From: Hyphodiscus hymeniophilus
Lineage: Eukaryota > Ascomycota > Leotiomycetes > Helotiales > Hyphodiscaceae
NCBI GenBank assembly: GCA_016508695.1
Contig: VNKQ01000020.1
Coordinates: 558,001-622,000 of the forward strand
DNA: 64,000 nucleotides
Reading direction: 5' to 3'
Position 1 is the stretch's first letter. Every line of letters starts with the position of its first letter. The translations under genes and the position numbers were made by a program. Shown here piece after piece: positions 21,658 through 31,505 of the stretch. The notes under the pieces were generated by a model. It was not told the DNA's origin. It saw only the letters and a program-made list of their open reading frames with translations, and ran no database searches.

Positions 21658-23674
21658 CTAGCAGCCATGTGGCAGAAGCGTGCTGACAGTATCGGCGCCT
21701 GACACTACTACTGTTTCACACACCGTTTGCACCGGCGTCGTAACACAATCGTTTGGTAGAACGGTCGTGCCAATAGTTTGGGTGCCTGAGACAATGAATG
21801 ATTCGCACACTGTCACTACTGAAGCTGGAGCAAGTGTGGATGATCCAGAGATCAACGATGGCATTGATGGGACTTCTGTCGCTAGGCTTTGGGGGTTGGC
21901 TGAGCTTGGTTGAATCGAACCTAGGCTGGTACCTGTGACCGGGTAGATCGTGGTTGAGACAGGGACAGTCAATGTCGTGAAAACAGTTGTGTAAGCAGGG
22001 CAGACCTCTGCTGTCGCGGCACAGCTGATAATGGTAGAAAGAGTCGTGGTGAAGACGGTTGATGTGGTCCATTGACCCAGAGCTGCAAGGCCTGTGGATG
22101 AAGAACCTACCGTTTCTGTCGACGGCGCGGCAGAGTCCGAACAGCTGCTGGGTAGTACTGAGGAGGCAAACTCGGAGCTTGGGAAAGGTGGTTTCTTGGA
22201 TGAGGGTATTTCCCACAAGCTGGAGGCTGTCTCTGCAGCGGAGCCGGAGTCGGGCATTCCTGATCGAAGGTTGTCATAGGAACTGTTAGGGTACAGAAGT
22301 AGATTTGGAGAACCCTCGAGGCCGGAACCACCAGCACCACCGAGGACCGCGACGACGTTATGAATCAAGCTGCCACTCCCGACTTTATCTGCACTGCTCT
22401 CCCACCACATCGCACCGCCTAACCCCCTTCGCTTTATAAAAGCTGCTTTCTGCTTTGCTACACGAGCATTGTCGTAGCTGACCAATTCTTTGCTCGCAGC
22501 GTCATAGCTATAACTCGACCCAGTTGTGTTGTCGTAAGACTCGTTTGCTCCGCTCACTGGCAGAGCTTTGAAGTCATAAACCCCAGCTTGCCAAGTACCT
22601 CGACCAACACCATCGAAGGGCTGCCCGAGCCCTCTGGTGGCCGCAAATGACCGACCATAGATGGGCATTCCGAGGACAATCTTGTTCGGCGTGATGCCTT
22701 TGCCGATATAGTAGCCGATGGCATCTTCGGTATTGAAAGGAGTGGTAGTCGCATCGCTTGTAGAAGAGAAGAGGTTTGCTTGATTAGCAGTGACACTGCT
22801 CCAGCCCCCTGCGTAATCGTATGCCATGAGGTTCCAGAAATCGATATGAGGATCCATGTCAGCGAGGTGCAGTGTTTGATAGTAGGACGCGCCGGCAGGA
22901 GAGGCCACCGTGAGCTGGAAACGGTACGGCGTGCTCAACGAGTCTCCATACCCGTCGAGAGATTCTCGAAGGGCCTTGAGGAGAAGGACCATATTCACCG
23001 CATCTGCGTCATTCTGGGGATACTCCCAGTTGATGTCGAGGCCATCGAGGCCGAGGTTTGCCACGAGTGCCACGGCACTTGAGGCGAATGCTGAACGGCC
23101 TGCATCGGTGGAAGCTGGCACAGCAAAGTTTGCTGAGTAGCTTGAGCCGCCGATGGACAGGAGAACCTTGAGTTTGCGGTTTACCTTCTTGAGAAGGAAC
23201 AACTGTTTTAGGCAGCCGTAGAGGTTGCTCCCAGCCTCGTCCCAGGAATCTCCGGGGAAATGGACCTCCGTATCAGCCCAAGTATCTGATAGATATCTAA
23301 TTTCCAGGGTCGAGTTAGAGAGGCGAGGCAGCGCACTTGATACAGACAACGTAAAAAGACGGAAACTTACACTTCTCCTGTGGTGGGTGAAACATTCGCA
23401 AAAGCATACAGCACGTGCGTCAGCTCTTCGCCTGGCAGATCCTGCGGACTGAATTGTCTAGCGTAGATGGCCCTATGATTGCGTATTAGGAAGAATTGAC
23501 CAGGCTGGTGAAGCTTTCGTACCAGTTGACAAAATACGCGGCGGCGCGGTAATTCGGGTACGTGGCATTGTTGCTTACGTCAGATTTGTTGCTCACTAAA
23601 CGATCATGGACAGCGTGGCCAACGGCCAGGTCGCACATTAAAGACACGAGTATGCTGACGGGCGCGAAAAGCAT
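21658..23674 (-). CDS. GH18 chitinase, secreted, DxxDxNxE active-site variant
   Basis: A glycoside hydrolase family 18 protein expected to cleave chitin outside the cell. Three exons, 23674-23523, 23472-23371 and 23296-21658, give 630 residues with introns of 50 and 74 nt. A signal peptide begins MLFAPVSILVS; the GH18 barrel follows (YRAAAYFVNW, LTHVLYAFANV, LKVLLSIGG). The catalytic strand reads GLDGLDINWEYP: the Glu acid is kept, but the Asp two residues before it is Asn (AAC at 23029-23031). The later MAYDYAGGW and GMPIYGRSF strands and the AMWWESSADK strand are intact. The last about 200 residues are Ser/Thr-rich with repeated VC-E-VVSG-TV elements, a likely glycosylated wall-associated tail. 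The change fits one G-to-A. An in-frame ATG 48 nt upstream (23722) is an alternative start. Confidence 0.9.
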
Positions 23675-24053
23675 CGTTAAACGTGATTTGGAGAGATAAA
23701 AGATGAAAGGAAGCACTTTCACTTGCGTCGAGGAGCTGCTCTTAATACAAGCTGGTTAAGGTCATCCAAGTGGACTAGATCATCACTCGCACGGTCTTGC
23801 AGGTCCACCTGTTGACTCCCTGTGCCTTCGGTCACTTGTGGACGCGACTTGTATGACTCGGGGGAGTGCTTTGCAGTCCATCGCTCGTTCATATCAAGCT
23901 CGTGTGATGCTTCGTATCTCATCAATATGTCACGTTGGGGCTGATCAGGCATGGTAACAAGGCAGCTTTGTTGGAGAGGACAACAGCACTCAGGACTGAA
24001 AGCAAGCTTGTATTTCCCCTAGAGATAGAAGCACATCTGGTCCTCACACATCA

Positions 24054-24663
24054 TTACAATGGCAGGTCCGATAGCTCTTGCGTCCCATCCATATCCCACT
24101 CGCCCTCCTCATCAAAAAGGGCTCCCACCTGCTCAGCGAACTGCCGCCTAAGACTTGCTAGACTTGTATCGACACGTGCTGACCATAACGTCAGCTCCAC
24201 GTTGTTGTTTGTTATCATTGAAAGCTTCCTAATTATAGTTAGATAGTTCTATAATAGGGAGAGGATTTGAATCACATGTCTATATTCTCTATTCTTTATA
24301 GTATTAGTTTTATAAATAAGGGGCTGATATGTTAACTAACCTCGCGTCGAGCGCGTCGAGTCTATTAAGTATGCCTGTCACTATATCGTGCAATCGTGTG
24401 ACTTTCTTCTCAAGAGTACGAGCACGCTGATTCGGACTAAGAAACCCTTGGGGAGGAGTCGACAGAGGTATTTGATTGCTGCTACGACGTTGTGGACTTG
24501 CTGTCGGAAGTAGACTGATCATGGTGCTGCTAGAGCTGAGGTCCCACTCTCGAATCTCAGGTGACTTTCCTCTATTGCGAAATGGCGTCTGATCCAGGGT
24601 TTGTGAGTCCGCCGTATCTCTGAGTAGGTCAGCCCAAGATGGAATTTTCAGAGGCCTTTCCAT
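24054..24663 (-). CDS. Small coiled-coil protein
   Basis: Two exons, 24663-24341 and 24228-24054, join across a 112-nt intron (GTTAGT donor, CTAAC branch site) and give 165 residues. The protein starts MERPLKIPSWADLLRD and has a Ser/Pro-rich middle. A heptad-like segment spans the junction (LEKKVTRLHDIVTGILNRLD), and the end is acidic (FDEEGEWDMDGTQEL). Function unknown. Part of a group of small coiled-coil genes in this window. Confidence 0.6.
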
Positions 24664-25849
24664 TGTGCGAAGCTATAGATACCATGATCAATTGCCCTCC
24701 CAGTTATAATATACTATCATCCACCTTGGGCCTTCGAAGCCGGTGGGGCTCCCGGATCACCTAGTGATTATCCCCCGTGGTGAATTGACCAGAACAGCTA
24801 GTATCGCCCGTCCCCTCTCACGAACCCTTGTGCCCCAGCTAGAGATGACGATAAAGACTGGCCCGTTTCTGGTTCGACTCTCAAGACTATATATTAGTAT
24901 TTCTTTAATCGACCACCAGTTACTTCATGCTTGAACCTGCGTATATACTGGTACTAACCTTGCCAATATTTGGTATAGAGTTCGTATATTTTTAAAAATT
25001 TTAACTGCTTCACAAGGCAGCTTTAGAAACACGATTTCTTTTAGCTGCGGACTAGTTCAACGGGCCAGTTTTCATCGCCCCCTCTACGGAGGTACAGCGG
25101 ATGAGTATAGTTCTACCACTAGTAGGGGGCTCTAATTGTCATAACAACACTTGCCTTGAATCGGTCACATACTGATGCGATCCCTTCAATACATGTTTAT
25201 GTTATTCCTTGACTAAGACAAGCATTGTTATGATAGGGGCAAGCCCCTGTAACTGCCCTAACAATAATTTACCGATGTACCCCCGTAGGCGGGTATGATC
25301 TGGCCGTAGGAATTCTTCGCGGTTATACAGTGGAGATATCTATAAAGGTTGCCAACACCTTGGTAGTCACACCATCGACGACCATTGGGTGATCCCCCAT
25401 ATTTCTTGTCCTATCAGTCGATCTTAGGTATGGACTTTGCCAGGGCCGAACTTGAACTTCTAAATCATGCATGACCAAGGAGTGGAGTTTGGTAGAAAGC
25501 ATTACTCCCCGTTGCTACACTACCTAACCTACGTAGGTAATGCTTCCTCTTAGAGAGGTTGACAAATACTCTTCAGTCCAACCTTTTTACCACATATAGG
25601 TCTTGCTTGCTCTAGTACCATTATATAGTACATGATCCTTTGACGACCTACCTCGAGTATTATAGCCATTAAGATCATCGCATATTGAATATTCCTGATC
25701 GTCGGCTCTCTTAACTCGCTTTTGAGATAGATTTGGTGCGCTGGATCTATATAGATATACCTTGTGCACCTCTCCTAATAGCTAGGAAGGGGTTCTTACC
25801 TAGAGCTTCACAAACCACTACCCACAATCGTCGACTTATTTGCGCAAGT
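24664..25849. other. Gene-free stretch with a small inverted repeat
   Basis: No gene found. TTGTCATAACAACACTTG near 25136 and ACAAGCATTGTTATGATAG near 25218 form an imperfect inverted repeat about 100 bp apart, which could be a small MITE-like or hairpin element. Some flanking text looks like decayed repeat DNA. Confidence 0.4.
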
Positions 25850-26662
25850 ATGTCTATACCTCAGCAAGACCCTCAAGTAAGCATATGCCCGCACTTCAGG
25901 AATTGAATTGACTTTTGACAGACACCGGCCCCATGTGGTATATGCCACGAGAGGTCTACGTGGGACTTCTTGCGTGATTTCTACTCGAGAGTGGAAGCAG
26001 CGCATGGGTACGCTCGGAGTCTCGAAAATGATCTGGATCTTGTTCGATTCGCACTTCTGCAATGTGAATCTTCTCTCAACAGTAGTTGGGAAAGGCTCAA
26101 CGAAGAACGTCTGGAATACCGGGCAGCTCAAGAAGAACTTGTGTTTGAGCGCGAGCGGCACAAGGAGACAATGGATATGCTGGAGAAAATGTTTCATGAG
26201 GCAATGAGGAGTGGTCAGATTGCGGACTTTCTTAGTGGTGAGATCGCTACTCTACGAGCAGCGATGGCCGTTGGAGACCCTCGACCACTTTCAGAAAAGC
26301 CAAAATCACCGAATGAAAACCCAGTACCACGAGCGGCTTCAATCCTCAGCAGTCCACGACGGAATTCAGGAGCAACACAGATAGAGAAGAAGTTGTGCAG
26401 TCCGACCGGACGAGCGCCACCAGAGTCGAAAGAGCGAGAATACGTGAAACTGCCAGTCAGCACCAATTCCACAGAAGCATCTGCTCCCAGATCTGATACC
26501 CCCGCGTATGAGACCCGATTCAAGCCAACCAAAGTACGTTCGAGCATATCTCTGGCTCGAAATCAACCTCAACGCTGCGAAGAAATGGCCAAGCCGCGCA
26601 GAAAGATGGTTTCCGGGACTCGGAAGAGGACAAGGTTCTCAGGAACGTCCCCCGCGCAATAG
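25850..26662 (+). CDS. Coiled-coil protein with CxxC start
   Basis: A nine-codon first exon, 25850-25876, is spliced over a 45-nt intron (GTAAGC..ACAG) to 25922-26662, giving 255 residues. Early on is CGICHERSTWDF, followed by about 90 residues of charged coiled coil (LVFERERHKETMDMLEKM). The C-terminal half is Ser/Pro/Arg-rich and ends in basic clusters (RRKMVSGTRKRTRF), suggesting a nuclear or nucleic-acid-binding role. No family recognised. Confidence 0.6.
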
Positions 26663-27084
26663 ATGGTCCATTTCGGGGAGTTGTTTGCGGTACTTTGGTC
26701 GCTTCTCGAATTTTGTGTCATTTCTGGCCTAGTAGGCTTATTTACAGTTTGCCTTGCTTCATTCTATTGTACCATACTATTCAGAAAACATTCTATGCAA
26801 TAACATCTTCATGCCACGAGGCTGGCTGACGACATGTGACGACGACATGTAAACTCTTTTTCAAAACTACTCACCGGTGATTCTAGCCCATCGCTCATGA
26901 CTCAGAGCTGGTTTGACCGATCATCGACGTCCCAGAGGGTCATCCAGCCCCGAGAGTAAGTGAGCAACATCCATCCCCCCACTACGGTCAGCTTCCGAAT
27001 CAAACCATACTTCTCTTTGCTCCCAACTTCCACTCGGTACGTGACAGCCGTTCAACATTTCTATCTCTATCTATACACCTGTGG

Positions 27085-27597
27085 ATGGTTCAGAATGAAT
27101 GGTGGAACATGTCTAAGCCTACAACTTCACGAGCGCCCATCAGACCCAAACAGTCTGCCCCTCCCATCCCACCACGCACGAAGCCGCCAGGGGTCAACAG
27201 ACTTGACCATCTGATTTATCTCGGGAACGGCTCGACATCAGTTCTGGAGTTCTCGCCGCAGCGGGTCCAGCTAGCAAAGCAGAGCCATCCACTAGATCTC
27301 TCGGTCAGGGTAGAAGAGCTCACGAGAGAGCTGGGTCAACTTCGTCAAGAGATCATCTTCTACCGGCAAGGCTTCGAGAACCTGCAAAGACTTCGCGAGA
27401 CATGCTACGACGTCTATCAGCAGCTATTCCTGGCAAATTACCTCGACCAAAACTTTGATCGCTTGAATGAGCTTATCATCCAGCTTCATCATGGCCTGGA
27501 GGATTCGGTCCGACGTGAGGGAAAGGCCGAAAAGAGTTGGTTGGAGTTCTGGGGAATAGAATATAAGGACAAGGAAGCCGAAGGAGAGTTGATTTAG
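27085..27597 (+). CDS. Hypothetical coiled-coil protein
   Basis: A single open frame of 170 codons; an in-frame ATG at 27109 (MSKPTTS) is the likelier start. The N-terminal part is Pro-rich (APPIPPRTKPP). The C-terminal half is helical and charged (LRQEIIFYRQGFENLQRLRE, then LDQNFDRLNELIIQLHHGL). It is co-oriented with, and follows, the coiled-coil gene at 25850. Function unknown. Confidence 0.55.
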   Translation: MVQNEWWNMSKPTTSRAPIRPKQSAPPIPPRTKPPGVNRLDHLIYLGNGSTSVLEFSPQRVQLAKQSHPLDLSVRVEELTRELGQLRQEIIFYRQGFENLQRLRETCYDVYQQLFLANYLDQNFDRLNELIIQLHHGLEDSVRREGKAEKSWLEFWGIEYKDKEAEGELI

Positions 27598-28498
27598 ATA
27601 GCGAGGGCCTGATATGTTTATAATTATAGGAAGGAATTAGGAAATAGAAGGCTCGGCAACGCTTTCTCTTCTGCTCAGCATGCGTGCTATCCGTCCCTCT
27701 CATTGACTGAATATCATAGCGAGGGTGCAGCTCTCAGTGAGACTGCGCGACAAAAACCAGTCGGTTTCGCGTTCACAGCGCCGTGTGCGAGCACAATGAG
27801 AGAACGTGCCCATTTATCTTCGAAATTGACGGAATGGGAATTGTTACATAGACAGCCACGCCAGCGCCACGAAGACACTATGTAGACGCGTATTGATATT
27901 AGGTCCTCTAAGTTGCTGGTGTCTAAGACTGAGAGGGATGATTACTTTGCAAGCGGGAAACCTTCTAAGATTAGATGGATTTACTAGAATCCTCTTCTCC
28001 GAGACTCATAGGCTAACGGTCGTCTTTGATAAGACAAAAAGGTTTATTTGATTGTCCGATGGCTCATCTAGGGAGCCTCTGCTTCAGTGGAGCATCAGAG
28101 GGCCTACTGTGCTGGGAAAGCCTTCTTCATGTCTGGAATAAGTAGTGGTCACCGTGGGGCGTGGAAAAAAGGTATTGACCCCACTAGGTCATCATCACTG
28201 ATACAAATCAGTCGCGTAACAAGTACAGTTGAACTCCGGAATGCTGGGCCAGGTCATTAGAAGGAGATGTTGATTGATAGTTTGGACTTGACGGATTTTA
28301 ACAGCTACGCTTGAACGGATCAGAGTCGGGGTGCCTGCAGCAGTTTGGAATCGTACTGGGCTGGCCGTCTTGCCGCTAATCAGTCACATGCTATCGATGG
28401 CTGCAATTAAGGCTGAGCCTTCTTACGGAATGCGAAATTGCAATCACTGTTTCGTAAAATTGCCTTCTTAAGTACATAGTCCGATATTCACACTAAGA
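27598..28498. other. Intergenic, no gene recognised
   Basis: Only short frames without coding signal. This is the 3' side of the ferric reductase-like gene. Confidence 0.4.
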
Positions 28499-30310
28499 TT
28501 ATCCTCGACACTGAAATTCCATTTCCGAGGATGCCAGCCTCGGCGTCCGTCCCGAGGAGGGCTGAAAATCTAGCTCTACGAGCCGCACCTGCTTATCAAA
28601 CTTCGTCCCTATATGCTTACGGGCTCTGTCGGCGATGGCTCTGTCCGCGCAAACTGTAACACAACGATCAGTTCCATCGACGGTTGCTACCGAGAATGCG
28701 CTCTTACGGGACACCATGATTTGGCCTCTCTTGGTTTTGAATTCGGCCTCTAGCACTTCCGCGATATCTGCTGGACCAGACTCCCTGATCCTAGAGTGGT
28801 CTCCATACACTACGTCTTCCTTCCGGTAATCCTGCGTATGAATCGAGATATCGAGGATCAACGCAGGGTCAGTAAAAGGCACGCAGTGGGATGACGGGCT
28901 GGCTCACATATCCTGTGTCGCTTTCCAAGAGTTCATCCATCCAGTGTTTGACCCAGATCTCTTGACCTAGGGCGGGTAAGATACGGATACTAATAGAGCA
29001 CATTGCTCACTTACATTTTTCCTCAATTGCCCAGACAAGTCTGATACGCCGCGTCTTTACAGTGCAGCTATTGTATCCGCTGATCAGGTCTTTAATGAAG
29101 GGTATATGAGCGGCAATGCCAATCCCCGTCGCAATCATGATCACCGTCCCATACTCGCCGAAGTCATAATTCACGCCGTACGGACCATCGATAAATGCCA
29201 GGAGATTCTGATTCACGTGTCTGTCGAGCTCTGCAGTGAACCCCCCTCTCGACTGAACCAAGAGAGATATCTTCAGGCCTCTTATATCTCGCTCCCACCA
29301 CGATATCATGAATGGGTGGCCTCGAAGTCCTGTGAAAAGCCCTAATCTAGGGATGGAGAGGAATACGAACTGTCCAGCCTGGACTCGCCACGGTCTCGCT
29401 ACGGTTACATCCACTTGCAGCATGTTCGATGGGTCAAGCAGCGATTCGTCTTTGTTCGAAATTCGACTCACCACGGCCATTGCGGATGGTCTACCCAAGA
29501 CAAAATTTCGAAACGCAAACAGGACCCAGTGAACAGATGTCGCAATAGTCCACAGTGATATGCCAATACGCAAGAACAACTCGGCCGCCTTCTTCGAAGC
29601 AACGTGGCGCCACAAGGCTATCAGCACGACCACAGCCAGAAACAGATGCGAATTGAGGAACCATTCATACAATGTGCCCCGCACGATACGAACCGAGAGA
29701 ACAAAGATGAACCCCAGAGCAGAGCTTGCCTGCGTCTATATGTCAGCCATCGTCTTGCAGGAGAGGGAGAAGCAGAACATGCCACAACACCCGTGAGGCT
29801 GTTCATCGACCAGGTAAAAGCGCTGCTTTCCGTTAATGAGACGACCATATGCACCAACATCTGCGCGATCGCGGTTCTGCCGAACCATTGATGAGATCCG
29901 ATACTAGATCGGAGTGAGATTCCAAGCAGGTTCGTCACAAGGCTGAGACGTGGACCACAGAGGAGCGGAACCAGGTTGATGATTGACATGGTGGCCGCGC
30001 GAGAGCTGATGTCTGCCCTGACACCTATTATGGTGCCGAGAAAGTTCGCAAGGAGATAGAGAGACACCAACAGGACCTTCAGCCGCGTGGCCGTGCCGAC
30101 GAAGGGAATCCGGGGGAATATGTTCGGGTATACAAGGTGCCTCATGATGAAGGATGTAACTAACGGCCACTTGGAATTGATGGCACGATGGAGACCGTAC
30201 CACAATAGCAAGAGTGCTAATATGCAAGCGGAAATGAAGGAATACCATGATGGTGCGTCCAGACTCTTCAACTTGGACGAGACCCAGTGTAGGATTGATG
30301 TGAGAGACAT
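28499..30310 (-). CDS. Ferric/cupric reductase-like transmembrane flavoprotein
   Basis: Member of the FRE/NOX superfamily, which moves electrons from NAD(P)H through FAD and haem across the plasma membrane to reduce metals. Exons 30310-29786, 29729-29015, 28966-28908 and 28831-28499 are in phase and give 543 residues. The N-terminal half has several hydrophobic helices with His pairs for haem (HQWFGRTAIAQMLVH; HLFLAVVVLIALWRH). FAD binding is shown by GHPFMISWW and NAD binding by DGPYG and MIATGIGIAAHIPF. The last splice is odd. A canonical intron 28832-28907 would remove the ILDISIH strand conserved in the family. An in-phase boundary just before that strand ends in CG rather than AG, suggesting a lost acceptor. 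So the C-terminus may be altered. N-linked maturation and regulation cannot be judged. Confidence 0.82.
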
Positions 30311-30584
30311 GATGGTAGAGCCGAGCTTCGATCGTGTGGGAAGTTAGAATTATCGTACCCAAGGACGAAGGAGACCTCATGCTCTCCGAGCATACTAGAT
30401 GGCTGGAGTCTGAAGAAGGCTTCGAAGCATGCCTAACTTACGATCATCTCACGGTGAGTCAGAAGCTGCTGATCAGGGTGGTCTGCGGATACTAATTGGA
30501 GGTGATTGATGGTGGACCATCCTCACTCGGATTTCAGCCAAATGACCCATCATATATCTACCATAAAATCAATCAGCCTCTCAT

Positions 30585-30680
30585 GCTCTGGAGGGCGTTG
30601 ACCTTGATCCTGCAAAGATGACTCCGGAAGAGAAAGCCGATTTTCTGTTGACGTGGCAAGTGATGAAGCCCAAGTTCTAA
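30585..30680 (+). pseudogene. C-terminal fragment of the SIM-protein family found at 60576
   Basis: This open stretch encodes ALEGVDLDPAKMTPEEKADF and continues LLTWQVMKPKF before TAA. It closely parallels the last 29 residues of the gene at 60576-61775 (ALEDIEPTEMTSEDKANFLL, ending WNVMKHKL). Nothing upstream matches the rest of that protein, so it is a leftover of a duplicated copy. It lies 130 bp outside the left end of element B. Confidence 0.75.
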
Positions 30681-30810
30681 AGGCAAGATCTAATTTAAGG
30701 CATCAATTCCTTGCAAAATTTCTTCTCGTCGCTTCTAGCTCTTTGTCTAGCTTGATTGTGCCAGAAGCCAAGCCACCGGAAGTTGCTACCTAATGGTAGG
30801 TCTTGGGGTA

Positions 30811-30856
30811 ACGTCCATCCCTGCGTAGCGAAAAACCCACTGTGCCGAAAAATTAC
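30811..30856 (+). repeat. Left terminal inverted repeat of element B
   Basis: Starts ACGTCCATCCCTGCGTAGCG and pairs with 38196-38241. The similarity stops after about 45 bp, unlike element A. Confidence 0.8.
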
Positions 30857-31505
30857 TGTATACTTTGACTTTAAATATTTCAAATCTTGTACACACATCG
30901 AACTTTCCTATTATTGTGTATAAGTTGTGTTATATACCTATCCCTGAACATTCCAAACATTCTTTTTATCATAAATTTTGTTGACGTCGTCGCCCACGGG
31001 ACTGGTTTGCAAAAGGCCTTTATTTATGCTAAAACAGAGCTCCTCCACTATAGCTCTACCATTAAGCTCTCATTACTTCGGATATTTTGAAAACGGTCCT
31101 ACCAGAGCTTTAGAGCGTTATCTCCACACCAGATTACTCATTAGCCTTCGTGGGCGTTGTGGCGCGTAGGATTTATGTGAGATCGCCACGGCGATCAATA
31201 CTTCCAAGCGGAGAACTAGCTCCTTATAGCTAGTGCAGGAATATGCCGCCTCGTGAATTACTGTAATATTGTAGACAGCGCCACATTTAGCTTAGTAATA
31301 ACTTTATGCCTGTCCAGTTGGTCTGGCCACAAGATTTTTAAGATATTACTAACCACAGTACGGAATAACGAAATGCCGAAAGCATTGCGCTCTTTTCTCT
31401 TCGAAGGCACTTTCTAGAAAATGCTAGAAGGCGAGTGGCGATTCTAAAATAGTATATAAGCAGATGGTTCCCTAGGACCCTCCAAGAAGAGATGTTTTTA
31501 TGATT

